A DNA stretch of 64,000 nucleotides from Claveliimonas sp034178805 (lineage in GTDB: Bacteria > Bacillota > Clostridia > Lachnospirales > Lachnospiraceae), in the NCBI RefSeq assembly GCF_050314255.1, contig NZ_JBNPMZ010000003.1, positions 201,784-265,783 of the forward strand, read 5' to 3'. Position numbers and translations under genes: made by a program. Under the pieces are notes generated by a model, which ran no database searches, was not told where the DNA came from, and was given only the letters and a program-made list of their open reading frames with translations. Positions 9,566 through 18,137 of the stretch are shown here, in pieces. Every line of letters starts with the position of its first letter. Position 1 is the stretch's first letter.

Positions 9566-10297
9566 CTACGACTGCTGATACAAATCACAAATTTCCTGCA
9601 CATCCCCGTACATTTTCAAATGTCCGGCCTCAATCCATGCTGCCTTCTCACAGATCATTTTCACCTGTTCAATACTGTGAGATACAAAAAGAACCGTCGT
9701 ATCCTGTGTCATCATCTTCTTAATTCGTTCTTCACATTTCTGCTGAAAACGGAAATCTCCTACTGCCAGTACTTCATCCACGATCAGCACATCCGGTTTA
9801 CCAATTGTAGCAATAGCAAATGCTATACGTGAGATCATACCGGATGAAAAATTCTTAATTGGTACATCCATAAAATCCTGAAGTTCAGAAAACGCAACAA
9901 TATCATCATAGTACTGCTCCATTTCTTTTCTGGAATAACCCAGTATCGCTCCATTCAGGAAAACATTCTCTCTCGCTGTAAGATCCATATCGAAGCCGGC
10001 TCCCAGTTCAATCAGCGGAGCCATACTGCCCTTTACGGTAACCTTTCCGGTCGTAGGCTTTAAAACGCCCGCAATCGTCTTCAGCAGTGTACTTTTACCG
10101 CATCCGTTCAGACCGATCAGTCCTACCGAACTTCCGCGCTCAATCTCCAGATTAATATGCTGCAATGCCCAGAACTCATCGTAGGCAATCTTGCCTTTTG
10201 CCTTTCTAATTAAAAAATCCTTTAAATTATCCACTTTTTCCCGTGCAAGATTAAAACGTATTGAAACATCTTCCACACTAATAATTACATCTTTCAT
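9566..10297 (-). CDS. Polysaccharide/teichoic acid ABC exporter ATPase (TagH/Wzt type)
   Basis: 243 residues with Walker A GLNGCGKST (62-70), signature FSSGM (150-154) and Walker B DVLIVDE (169-175). The sequence fits the ABC-2 subfamily that exports teichoic acids and O-antigens (TagH, Wzt, KpsT). It stops soon after the H-loop (FVSHS), so it lacks the long C-terminal substrate-recognition domain of many Wzt/TagH proteins. It pairs with the permease ten bases upstream and energises export of an undecaprenyl-linked polymer across the membrane. Confidence 0.92.
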   Translation of the reverse strand: MKDVIISVEDVSIRFNLAREKVDNLKDFLIRKAKGKIAYDEFWALQHINLEIERGSSVGLIGLNGCGKSTLLKTIAGVLKPTTGKVTVKGSMAPLIELGAGFDMDLTARENVFLNGAILGYSRKEMEQYYDDIVAFSELQDFMDVPIKNFSSGMISRIAFAIATIGKPDVLIVDEVLAVGDFRFQQKCEERIKKMMTQDTTVLFVSHSIEQVKMICEKAAWIEAGHLKMYGDVQEICDLYQQS

Positions 10298-10306
10298 GAT
10301 ATACTC

Positions 10307-11083
10307 CTACAAATTCAAAATAAACTCATCCTGTTTCTTCCAGAATACATAAGCTCCAAGCACACAAATCAATATAGATTCGGCTGCTGCAACAAAAAAT
10401 GAACCAAAGCTTGGAAGCGTATTATACATATACAAATTACGGAACATCATTACAATATTTGTAATAGGGTTCAGCATTACCAGCATTTTAATCTTCTCCG
10501 GCAGTATGGACATCGGATAAATAACCGGTGTTAAATACAAAAGTGCCGTTGTGAAAACAGAATAAAGATGAATAATATCCCTGAATTTCACCGCCATAGA
10601 CGCAAGAATCATGCTTACTCCCAGTGAGAACATAACCAGGAAAATCAATGGTACGATTACAAGGAGCAAAGTCACATGTAACTCCATTCTCATAACAAGT
10701 GTCACACAGATCAGGGCTGTAAATGATGCCATCAGATTAATGGAACAGGAGAGCACCTTTGAAATAACAAAAAGATATTTGGGAATATATATCTTTTTAA
10801 TCAAAGCAGCACTTCCGATAATCGATGTCATAGAACTGGTAGTACAATCCACAAAAAAGTTAAAAATAACCTGTCCACTCAAGAGATACAACGGAAAATT
10901 TTCTACATCAAATCTAAAAATATTAGAAAATACAACCGACAGAACTATCATCATAAATAAAGGGTTCAGCAACGTCCACAAAACCCCTAAAATCGACTTT
11001 CTGTATTTGATTTTAATATCTCTCGCCACCAATTCCTGCAAAAGTGGTATAAACCGCAAAAAATTTTGAATATAAGTTGACAC
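10307..11083 (-). CDS. Polysaccharide/teichoic acid ABC exporter permease (TagG/Wzm type)
   Basis: 258 residues with six predicted membrane helices and the ABC-2 family N-terminal amphipathic stretch ARDIKIKYRKSILGVLWTLL, typical of TagG/Wzm permeases. Translation appears to begin at a GTG (MSTYIQ) six bases after a clear GGAGG. It heads a transcription unit behind a near-consensus promoter and precedes its ATPase partner by ten bases. Together they should form the pore for a finished lipid-linked polymer. Confidence 0.92.
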   Translation of the reverse strand: MSTYIQNFLRFIPLLQELVARDIKIKYRKSILGVLWTLLNPLFMMIVLSVVFSNIFRFDVENFPLYLLSGQVIFNFFVDCTTSSMTSIIGSAALIKKIYIPKYLFVISKVLSCSINLMASFTALICVTLVMRMELHVTLLLVIVPLIFLVMFSLGVSMILASMAVKFRDIIHLYSVFTTALLYLTPVIYPMSILPEKIKMLVMLNPITNIVMMFRNLYMYNTLPSFGSFFVAAAESILICVLGAYVFWKKQDEFILNL

Positions 11084-11118
11084 AATAATCCTCCAGACCT
11101 AAATACATTTTCTCTATC

Positions 11119-11147
11119 ATTATAACATTGAATATTATAACTATCAA
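11119..11147 (-). promoter_or_regulatory. Sigma-A promoter for the ABC exporter unit
   Basis: On the minus strand TTGATA (11142-11147) is followed after exactly 17 bases by TATAAT (11119-11124), with a TG one base before the -10 box. This is the best promoter in the cluster. It lies in the 88-base gap before the permease gene and could drive the exporter, epimerase, glycosyltransferase and acyltransferase genes down to the MerR gene. Confidence 0.75.
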
Positions 11148-11171
11148 GAACTCCCATTTCAACCAAAAATA

Positions 11172-11534
11172 TCAGAACTTCTCATCATTCTTCTTATCTG
11201 CTTCCTTTTTTTCGTAAAGAGCCAGCTCCTGCGCAAGCTGTTTGATACGAATTGACATTCTGGAAATTGCCACCGTCAACACGAATATGATCATCAGCGA
11301 AAAGCAGAATCCAAAAAAGAAGAGCATATTGACCGGACTGGCAATTCCAACTTGTACTGCAAGCCATTTCATAAGATTCGGGAAGATGTCCAGAATCAAT
11401 ATACCTACTCCTACGATCAGCCAGGCCAAAGCATATCTGAGCTCAAGCCTTTTTCTTCTTATCATATTTATGATCACGCACAATGCAGTAATTATGATTA
11501 CCGCAACAATGATCTGTATTCTTATCTTCATCAT
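11172..11534 (-). CDS. DUF2304 small membrane protein
   Basis: 120 residues with three hydrophobic segments and the family-like stretch RRKRLELRYALAWLIVGVGIL, ending in a charged coiled tail (LALYEKKEADKKND). DUF2304 proteins are commonly encoded next to DPM1-like GT2 enzymes, as here (the GT2 gene is ten bases upstream). The pair is thought to handle polyprenyl-phosphate-linked sugars; the precise role of DUF2304 is not established. Confidence 0.85.
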   Translation of the reverse strand: MMKIRIQIIVAVIIITALCVIINMIRRKRLELRYALAWLIVGVGILILDIFPNLMKWLAVQVGIASPVNMLFFFGFCFSLMIIFVLTVAISRMSIRIKQLAQELALYEKKEADKKNDEKF

Positions 11535-11544
11535 ACTCGCACCT

Positions 11545-12237
11545 CTAATATTTTCTGATTCTTTCTATAAGAATGGCCAATGTAACTTTTATCATATAAT
11601 AAACCGATTTCTTCAATGAAATTGATGAGACTCCTCCTTCTCTCTCTTTCATGATCACGGGAATTTCCTCAATCTTCATCCCTCTTCTCAAAACCGCCAC
11701 AACTGTCTCCGGTTCCGGATAGTCTCTTGGATAATCGGCTGCAAATACCTGCATGACATTTCTTCCTATCATTCTGAGCCCTGATGTGGGATCTGTAATT
11801 TTATGTCCGGTAAGAAGGAAAATTAATTTTGAAAAGAAAACAATTCCAACCCGCCGAAGCCTTGATGATTGAAATCCCTGTTTTTCAATAAACCGGGAAC
11901 CAATGACCATGTCCAAATGATTATCCATCAAATGCTTTGCCATCGTATCCAGAAATTCCGGATCATGCTGTCCATCACCGTCCACCTGCACCGCAACGTC
12001 GTATCCATATTCTAACGCATATTTATATCCGGTCTGAACAGCCCCCCCAATACCGAGATTAATGGGAAGATTTACGATATTATATCCTTTTTCCTCACAG
12101 ATCTCCCTTGTATGGTCTACCGAACAGTCATTGATGATCACATAGTCAAATCCTGCTGCGTTCTTCTGAATAGCCGTTACTGTCTTTTCTATATTGCTTT
12201 CCTCATTATATGCGGGAATAATAATTAATTTTTTCAT
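11545..12237 (-). CDS. DPM1-like GT2 glycosyltransferase (polyprenyl-phosphate sugar synthase type)
   Basis: The 230-residue GT-A enzyme starts KKLIIIPAYNEESNI and carries the double acidic motif DGDGQHD at 86-92. Both are hallmarks of the dolichol/undecaprenyl-phosphate mannose or glucose synthase branch. It lacks the C-terminal membrane helices seen in GtrB-like members; the adjacent DUF2304 protein may supply the membrane anchor. Likely product: an undecaprenyl-phosphate-linked sugar used by a GT-C enzyme outside the membrane, possibly the large membrane protein at 3295-5178. Confidence 0.88.
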   Translation of the reverse strand: MKKLIIIPAYNEESNIEKTVTAIQKNAAGFDYVIINDCSVDHTREICEEKGYNIVNLPINLGIGGAVQTGYKYALEYGYDVAVQVDGDGQHDPEFLDTMAKHLMDNHLDMVIGSRFIEKQGFQSSRLRRVGIVFFSKLIFLLTGHKITDPTSGLRMIGRNVMQVFAADYPRDYPEPETVVAVLRRGMKIEEIPVIMKEREGGVSSISLKKSVYYMIKVTLAILIERIRKY

Positions 12238-12245
12238 AACCTATA

Positions 12246-13070
12246 TTATTTTGCAGTCTGTTCCAATTCGTTAGACTGCTGTCCTTTCGAATACTGTCTT
12301 AGTAATAACCGCGCAAACCACTCCGGCCAGAATTTACAGAACATCTCCAACTCTTCCGCCGTTCTTTTATTATCACCGATTGCCGCCGTAGTCTCCGAAT
12401 CCTCATGAATCCTGTGTCCCATTATCAGCCTGGGAATATATACGAACTCGCCTTTTAATCCGGACAGCTTTTCCCATGCTTCCCAGTCTTCACATGCCCG
12501 GTAATGATTCTCGAAAATAACTTCCGGAAGATTATTCGTCACAAAAGTAACCGATGGACAACAGATTGGTGACCCAAATGAAAGAATTCTTCGTCTTACC
12601 CACCTGGATCTCTGAAGTCCTCTGATGCGAAGCGGAAGAAGCATCAGCCTTTTTATATTCAATATTTTATTTTTCAGAATTCTCTGCCCATCCCGTATTT
12701 CATAATAATCACCAAATATTATAAGAGGATGTTCTGCCTGCTTCGCTGATCTGAGGACCGCCGAAAGATAGCCTTTTTCATATACATCATCCTGGTGTGC
12801 GATGGTGATATAATCACTGTGACACTTTTCCTTTGCACACTTATAACCGAAATTCCAATCCTCTGTTATTCCTCCCTTTCCCTCATTTACAAAGTACCGA
12901 ATCTGATATTTCTCTGCAATTCCTTCAATGTAGGGATTAGGTGTTGATGTAATGATCAGAATATTCTCTTTTTTTGTTTGTCGAATCAGTGAATTCACGC
13001 ATTCCTCCAAATATGGACTTTCCTTGTATGCGCAGATCACAAAAGTATGTTTATGCATTTTTCCATCCAT
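12246..13070 (-). CDS. GT2 glycosyltransferase
   Basis: 274 residues with N-terminal strand HTFVICAYKESPYLEEC and the metal site AHQDD (91-95). It belongs to the GT2 superfamily but is divergent. Two ATG codons are possible (MDGK and MHKH four codons later); neither has a strong ribosome site, so the start is uncertain by four codons. It has no membrane segment, lies eight bases before the DPM1-like gene and 13 bases after the epimerase gene. Donor unknown. Confidence 0.8.
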   Translation of the reverse strand: MDGKMHKHTFVICAYKESPYLEECVNSLIRQTKKENILIITSTPNPYIEGIAEKYQIRYFVNEGKGGITEDWNFGYKCAKEKCHSDYITIAHQDDVYEKGYLSAVLRSAKQAEHPLIIFGDYYEIRDGQRILKNKILNIKRLMLLPLRIRGLQRSRWVRRRILSFGSPICCPSVTFVTNNLPEVIFENHYRACEDWEAWEKLSGLKGEFVYIPRLIMGHRIHEDSETTAAIGDNKRTAEELEMFCKFWPEWFARLLLRQYSKGQQSNELEQTAK

Positions 13071-13083
13071 TTCTTTAATTTAG

Positions 13084-14133
13084 TCAATCAAAACTCTTCA
13101 TGCTCTGAATCATGCGTTCAAACGAATCCCGCAAATCTACTTCCGCTTTCCAGCCGAGTTCTTCTATTTTCGCAGTATCCAGAGCAATTTTAATCGTCGG
13201 TCCGTAACCCAGCTTTGACACATCTTCTGCAATATCAAAAACAACTTTAATCTTATCCTTTGCAATATCATGAGCAACCAGCTTTGCCATTTCACAAATA
13301 CTGATTCCTGTTGCTTTGTTTGCAATATTATAAGCTTCACAGTCTCTGCCTTTCAGGAGAACGCACAGAATTCCCATAACTGCATCTCTGATGTAACAGT
13401 AATTTCTGTATGTTTCCCCCTTTGTTTTCAACACGATGTCTTTTTCTTCTATTGCACATCTTGCAAACTGTGCAAATACCCTGTTATCCCCATAGGACAC
13501 TCCCGGTCCGAAAGTCTGGGACAATCTCGCTATCTTTACAGGAACATTATACTCATTTCCATAGGATATACAGAGACACTCTGCCATCCGCTTTCCCTCA
13601 GAATAGCTGCTTCTCGGAACAAGCTGGTCAATATAACCGTACTCATCCTCCCGGATACTCATTTTATCCGGATCTGTAACGCCATACACTTCCAGTGATG
13701 AGAGGTATACCATACTTTCTACTTTTTTGTTCCTTGCAAATTTCAGCACATTATCCGTTCCGTTCATTCCCGTCAGTATTGTTTCTACGGGATAATCTAC
13801 GAAATCCCTGGAGCTGGTCATACTGGCTCCATGTATAATATAGTCTATATCATCTTCGATATCAATATCCGCCTGAATATCCCCTGTTACTGTATGCACA
13901 AAACCTGTACAGTCTCTAAATAATTTTTCCGCTTTTCCTATATTCCGCACCAATGCATATATGCGGATTTCTCCATCATACAGCTGGTTATATTTATCCA
14001 GTGCAAATACAATCTGTGAACCGATAAGACCCGATGCCCCGGTAATCAGTACTGCCTTATTCCGAAGCCTGTCCCAGGCAATGTCAGCTGAATTTGCAAT
14101 ATATTCTATATCTTCCAATAAAATGTGATCCAT
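13084..14133 (-). CDS. NAD-dependent epimerase/dehydratase (extended SDR)
   Basis: 349 residues with nucleotide-binding motif TGASGLIG at 31-38, preceded by an unusual 25-residue N-terminal helix, and the catalytic SYSEGK (Tyr-Lys) near residue 175. The protein is typical of sugar-nucleotide dehydratases or epimerases. It follows the IspD/TarI-like cytidylyltransferase by 12 bases. In ribitol-phosphate pathways TarI is paired with the alcohol dehydrogenase TarJ, whereas here the partner is an SDR. The pair may therefore make a CDP-linked polyol or sugar other than CDP-ribitol; this is inference. Confidence 0.83.
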   Translation of the reverse strand: MDHILLEDIEYIANSADIAWDRLRNKAVLITGASGLIGSQIVFALDKYNQLYDGEIRIYALVRNIGKAEKLFRDCTGFVHTVTGDIQADIDIEDDIDYIIHGASMTSSRDFVDYPVETILTGMNGTDNVLKFARNKKVESMVYLSSLEVYGVTDPDKMSIREDEYGYIDQLVPRSSYSEGKRMAECLCISYGNEYNVPVKIARLSQTFGPGVSYGDNRVFAQFARCAIEEKDIVLKTKGETYRNYCYIRDAVMGILCVLLKGRDCEAYNIANKATGISICEMAKLVAHDIAKDKIKVVFDIAEDVSKLGYGPTIKIALDTAKIEELGWKAEVDLRDSFERMIQSMKSFD

Positions 14134-14145
14134 TTTTTCTCCATT

Positions 14146-14865
14146 CTAAATGCCAAATATCTGTGAATTTTCCATGGCATCAATTAATGCCCTGAAAATG
14201 TAAAAATCTGAAGGGGTCGTAATCTTGATATTCTCCGGTCCCCCCTCTACTGTATAAAGAGAATACCCATAGTCACTCATCATCGTTGCAGAATCAATCT
14301 TATCATGAATGTTATCAGCAATTGCTTTCCTGTGTGCCGCATAGATATCCTTTAAAAAATAACCCTGAGGCGCCTTCGCCATACGGCATCTGCTTCGTTC
14401 CACACTTGTATAAACCTGATTATCATCCGCTGTAAGCATTACTGTTTCCGTAACCGGGGCAACCGTCACTGCAGATCCATGCTCCTCCACACATCTGATA
14501 TTGGCTGTGATAAGTTCCTCGTTGATCAGCGGCCTTACTCCGTCATGTATCAGTACGACTGAATCTTCCGGACAGTTTTCATGTATCACCTGAAGCCCGT
14601 TATAAATTGAATCCTGTCCCGTAGCGCCTCCCGGAACAATCCATTTCACTTTCTCAATACAGTTTTTCTTCAAAATCAATTTCAGATAATCTATCCATTC
14701 TTCAATACAGACAACCGCAATGGCATCAATCTCCGGATGTTTTTCAAAATGTTCGATTGTATAAATGATAATCTCCTTACCGTGGAGCTCCAGAAATTGT
14801 TTTGGTCTTGATTTTGAATTCATTCTTTTGCCGGAACCTCCGGCAAAAATCAATGCAACATTCAT
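14146..14865 (-). CDS. IspD/TarI-like CTP:phosphate cytidylyltransferase
   Basis: 239 residues with the family's CTP-binding loop AGGSGKRM (8-15), the PKQF lysine at residue 22, and IHDGVRPL with the conserved Asp-Gly. IspD makes CDP-methylerythritol in isoprenoid synthesis and TarI makes CDP-ribitol for teichoic acid. The location inside a LicD and glycosyltransferase cluster, directly before an SDR gene, favours a surface-polymer role over isoprenoid synthesis. A distinct isoprenoid ispD would be expected elsewhere in the genome. Confidence 0.82.
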   Translation of the reverse strand: MNVALIFAGGSGKRMNSKSRPKQFLELHGKEIIIYTIEHFEKHPEIDAIAVVCIEEWIDYLKLILKKNCIEKVKWIVPGGATGQDSIYNGLQVIHENCPEDSVVLIHDGVRPLINEELITANIRCVEEHGSAVTVAPVTETVMLTADDNQVYTSVERSRCRMAKAPQGYFLKDIYAAHRKAIADNIHDKIDSATMMSDYGYSLYTVEGGPENIKITTPSDFYIFRALIDAMENSQIFGI

Positions 14866-14883
14866 ACTCCATCCTCCATCCCA

Positions 14884-16194
14884 TCAGGCATTTTCAATAG
14901 TCAGTACATCTTCATTGCTGTTATACGCTTCAATCACTGAACTGATTGCCAGTGCAATTTCATCGTCCAGATAGGTTCCTTTTACGCCCGTTTCAACCGA
15001 ACGCAGGAATTCCAGAATCTCATAACGGATTCCTTCACCATCCAACTGATAAAAATATCTCTTATTCTGTTCCGGATTTTCATACCTTACTTCAAAATAA
15101 TCTGTTTTCCACCATGGTGCCGGAACATAAATATATCCTTTTGTTCCTGTAATTACAAGTATTCCTTCTGATTTAACACCTTTTCCGACTTTAATTGAAC
15201 CCACGGCATTCTGATATAAAAAATCAATTTTTGTAAATGCATCATACCTTTCAGCCTTTGATTCGATCCAGGAAACGATCCTCTTATTCAGATAGTTTGT
15301 TCCCAGCATCTGAAAAACCGGTAAAAGTGCAATCGGTCCCCAATCAGACAGACTTCCCCATCTCTGCTCTGCCCTGCTGTATTCTGTATCCTGTTCCCGC
15401 ATACTTGTACAGGTTGCCTCGACAGAAACAACTTTGCCGATTACTCCGCCTTTCGCAAGAAGGCAAAGTCTGTGATATGCCGTAGCGTAAGCTGTCTTTA
15501 TTGCTTCCATTAAAATTAGTTTTTTCTCTTCAGCCAGATTCATAAGGTATCTGCAATCACTTTCCGTCTCTGCGACCGGTGATTCACACAGCACATGCTT
15601 TCCTTTCAGCAGTGCTCGCTTCACTAAGCCTGCACGCTCCTTTGGATTTGAAACCACATATACTGCATCTGATTTATTCAACAGTTCTTCATACTCAGTT
15701 TTCTCATAACCATTGCATACACCTGTGACCTCTGCACCATTTACATACCGGACCTCTGCGACAAACTTGTCCACCATTGCCGATTCTCCGACAATTCCTA
15801 TACGAAAAACATGATTGCGGCTGCGCAGTTCAGAACTGGATACTCCTTCTGTACGCGGAAGATATACGACCTGGCAGTATTCCTTCAGATAATCAAATTT
15901 CCCTTCCCAGTCTGAACCGATAGCAAAAATATCCACTCCATATCTTCTGATGTCATCAATTTTCTGCCCCTGATACTCTTCGACAATAATCTCATCTGCA
16001 AGCCCGGTCTCACGCACTGCTTCTATTCTTTCAATCAGAGACTGCTTTCCATTAATCTTTCCACGGGTCTTATCAAAATCATCTGCCGTAACGCCGACGA
16101 TTAAATAATCTCCCAGTGCCCTGGCTCTTTCCAACAGTCGTATATGTCCGTAATGCAGTAAATCGTAGGTACCGTAAGTAATTACTTTCTTCAT
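14884..16194 (-). CDS. Cytidylyltransferase fused to Gfo/Idh/MocA oxidoreductase
   Basis: 436 residues in two parts. Residues 1-128 are a TagD/GCT-like cytidylyltransferase: ITYGTYDLLHYGHIRL with the HxGH site at 14-17 and the C-terminal signature RTEGVSSSEL at 114-123. Residues about 130-436 begin RIGIVGESAMVDK and continue as a Gfo/Idh/MocA-type NAD(P) oxidoreductase with the diagnostic block CESPVAETESD. The combination suggests that oxidation or reduction of a small sugar or polyol and its CTP activation are coupled. It sits nine bases after the aminotransferase gene and upstream of the IspD-like gene. Confidence 0.86.
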   Translation of the reverse strand: MKKVITYGTYDLLHYGHIRLLERARALGDYLIVGVTADDFDKTRGKINGKQSLIERIEAVRETGLADEIIVEEYQGQKIDDIRRYGVDIFAIGSDWEGKFDYLKEYCQVVYLPRTEGVSSSELRSRNHVFRIGIVGESAMVDKFVAEVRYVNGAEVTGVCNGYEKTEYEELLNKSDAVYVVSNPKERAGLVKRALLKGKHVLCESPVAETESDCRYLMNLAEEKKLILMEAIKTAYATAYHRLCLLAKGGVIGKVVSVEATCTSMREQDTEYSRAEQRWGSLSDWGPIALLPVFQMLGTNYLNKRIVSWIESKAERYDAFTKIDFLYQNAVGSIKVGKGVKSEGILVITGTKGYIYVPAPWWKTDYFEVRYENPEQNKRYFYQLDGEGIRYEILEFLRSVETGVKGTYLDDEIALAISSVIEAYNSNEDVLTIENA

Positions 16195-16203
16195 ATAACT
16201 CTC

Positions 16204-17262
16204 CTAAGCATCGATTTCATAAAATGCATCTAAGAAAATCTTCATTGCTTCACATGAACCAATTGAGACACGTATATATTTCTTCAACAACGGGTTCCCA
16301 TAGGGGTGCACAAGAACTTTCTTCTTGTCAGCCAGTCTGTCGGAAACTTCTTTTGCGTCATGATTTGGCTTCACAAAAATAAAATTCCCTCTGCAGTCAC
16401 GACACTCATAACCATGTTCCCTGAGGCTGTCCAGTGTATACTTTTTTCCCCTGTTTTCAATATCGATCATCTGTTCAATAATATCCGGATTATCGATTAA
16501 TCTTTCGGCAAACAAAAGTGCAATGGAATTTGCATCAAAAGTCAGTCTTCCTTTTTTTACATAGTTTATAATCTCCGGATTACTGATGATAACTCCCAAT
16601 CTGCATGCTGCTAAAGACATTAATTTCGAAAATGTCCTCAGAACAACTACATTTTCTTCATTCAATGCATATCTGAGAAAAGTATTTGGGTAAAAATAGT
16701 GATATGCTTCATCAATAATAACAATGGCACCAACTTCTTTTGCCCGTTCTATTACCTGTTCCAGCTCTTCCTCTGAATAAACATTTCCGACCGGATTATT
16801 GGGGTTCAGCAATACTATGATTCTGGTATCCGAAGTAATTGCCGCAAGAATTTTATCTATGCAGATTGTCAGATCTTCTTCATAGGATACCGGGACATGT
16901 TTCAGACCAAGGATACTGCAATTCACCCAGTACATTTCAAAGGATGGCGATACCGTAACCACTTCTTTTCCAACTTCACCAAAAGTTTCCAGCAAATAAC
17001 GAATTGCCATATCAGATCCATTGGTAGTGAGCACGTTTTCGTACTCTGCCCCAATATAGTCAGCATATTTTTGAAGAAACCGGTCCGGTTCCGGGTAAAC
17101 TGACAAAAACTCCGGTGTGATTTCTTTTAACACAGAATCCACGAATTCTTTTGGCAACCCTTCCGGATTTTCATTCATATCATAACGATAATAATCATAT
17201 CTGCCCTGTCCCGGAAAAACTCTTTGTGTGTTTTTTATATGTTCATTCACGTAATACTTCAT
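16204..17262 (-). CDS. Class I/II PLP aminotransferase (HisC/CobD-like)
   Basis: 352 residues with the fold-type-I motifs NPNNPVGN (153-160), DEAYHYF (184-190), the PLP lysine in TFSKLM (Lys213) and the substrate-binding Arg in CRLG (221). Closest in architecture to histidinol-phosphate aminotransferase and threonine-phosphate decarboxylase (CobD). No other his or cob genes are present. With the LicD genes next to it and the cytidylyltransferase fusion after it, it probably makes an amino-polyol phosphate or amino-alcohol phosphate for the polymer (inference). Confidence 0.84.
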   Translation of the reverse strand: MKYYVNEHIKNTQRVFPGQGRYDYYRYDMNENPEGLPKEFVDSVLKEITPEFLSVYPEPDRFLQKYADYIGAEYENVLTTNGSDMAIRYLLETFGEVGKEVVTVSPSFEMYWVNCSILGLKHVPVSYEEDLTICIDKILAAITSDTRIIVLLNPNNPVGNVYSEEELEQVIERAKEVGAIVIIDEAYHYFYPNTFLRYALNEENVVVLRTFSKLMSLAACRLGVIISNPEIINYVKKGRLTFDANSIALLFAERLIDNPDIIEQMIDIENRGKKYTLDSLREHGYECRDCRGNFIFVKPNHDAKEVSDRLADKKKVLVHPYGNPLLKKYIRVSIGSCEAMKIFLDAFYEIDA

Positions 17263-17263
17263 A

Positions 17264-18136
17264 TCAATTCTCCCTTTTTGGAAACTTCAATTCATATGGA
17301 TAATGATTTTTTCTTTTTTCTTCCGGCGGAAGTTTCATATAATCCCCATACATTCCCGTCAGATTATCGTGAAGATTATGTGGGAAATTCAGCATAATGT
17401 CTTCATACGGCAATTTCTGCAGTGGGAAAATATCTTTCACATAATACGTGTTCATATATGGACTTGTATCACATAAAAAATTCAATTTCTTTGTTGTTTT
17501 ATAATGATTAAATCTTGTTTCCGCCTCATAGGCTTTCTTATAAATCCAAAGTTTCGGCACATGGCACACGGATAAAACCAGATGTATCATCCCACAAACT
17601 GCATGTACTGCTTTTGCTTTCCATCCGGAAAATCCCAGCATCGGAAACGGAATGCTGCGAAGAATAAGCAGTTTACTCCAAAACCATGCATCCCGCGCCT
17701 GCTTTTTCGCCTCTTTCGGGTTATCGCTCACCTTATCATAAGGATATATATCAAGGAAAATACCCATTGGAGCCTTAATGTTTTTGAGTGCTTCCTCTTT
17801 AAACCGGGTTCCCCGAAGTGTCATTCTTGTTGTCATCAACGGATAATTCGGATAGCGCTCCGTATTCATGATCAGATATTTATCTCCCATCTCTTCTTCC
17901 ACATAGGTGATGAGCTTTTCAAAATCTTCTCTTGGAAGAGCAATATCAATATCGTCATCCCATGGAATAAATCCCTGGTGACGAAGAGCTCCGATACCCG
18001 TGCCTGCAATTCCAAAATAGGTCAGATTATGACGTTCACAAATATCAATAAAATCCTTCAGGATACCCAATTCTGTTTTCTGAATCCTGCGTAATGTTTT
18101 TTCATCATATTCTCTGTACTGCTTTTTCTTTTTCAT
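17264..18136 (-). CDS. LicD-family phosphotransferase, copy 1
   Basis: 290 residues with the LicD core AGTGIGALRHQGFIPWDDDI (44-63) and the metal-binding PWDDDIDIA at 58-66. LicD enzymes (nucleotidyltransferase fold) move a phospho-alcohol group, classically phosphocholine, from a CDP carrier to a cell-surface glycan. It starts one base after the stop of the other LicD gene and ends one base before the aminotransferase gene, so the three are tightly coupled. No choline kinase, transporter or LicC homologue was recognised here, so the transferred group need not be phosphocholine. Confidence 0.9.
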   Translation of the reverse strand: MKKKKQYREYDEKTLRRIQKTELGILKDFIDICERHNLTYFGIAGTGIGALRHQGFIPWDDDIDIALPREDFEKLITYVEEEMGDKYLIMNTERYPNYPLMTTRMTLRGTRFKEEALKNIKAPMGIFLDIYPYDKVSDNPKEAKKQARDAWFWSKLLILRSIPFPMLGFSGWKAKAVHAVCGMIHLVLSVCHVPKLWIYKKAYEAETRFNHYKTTKKLNFLCDTSPYMNTYYVKDIFPLQKLPYEDIMLNFPHNLHDNLTGMYGDYMKLPPEEKRKNHYPYELKFPKREN

Positions 18137-18137
18137 C

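Noticed and set aside
11084..11171. Riboswitch or long leader before the ABC exporter
   Set aside because: The 88-base gap is filled by a standard promoter and ribosome site; no conserved leader structure seen.
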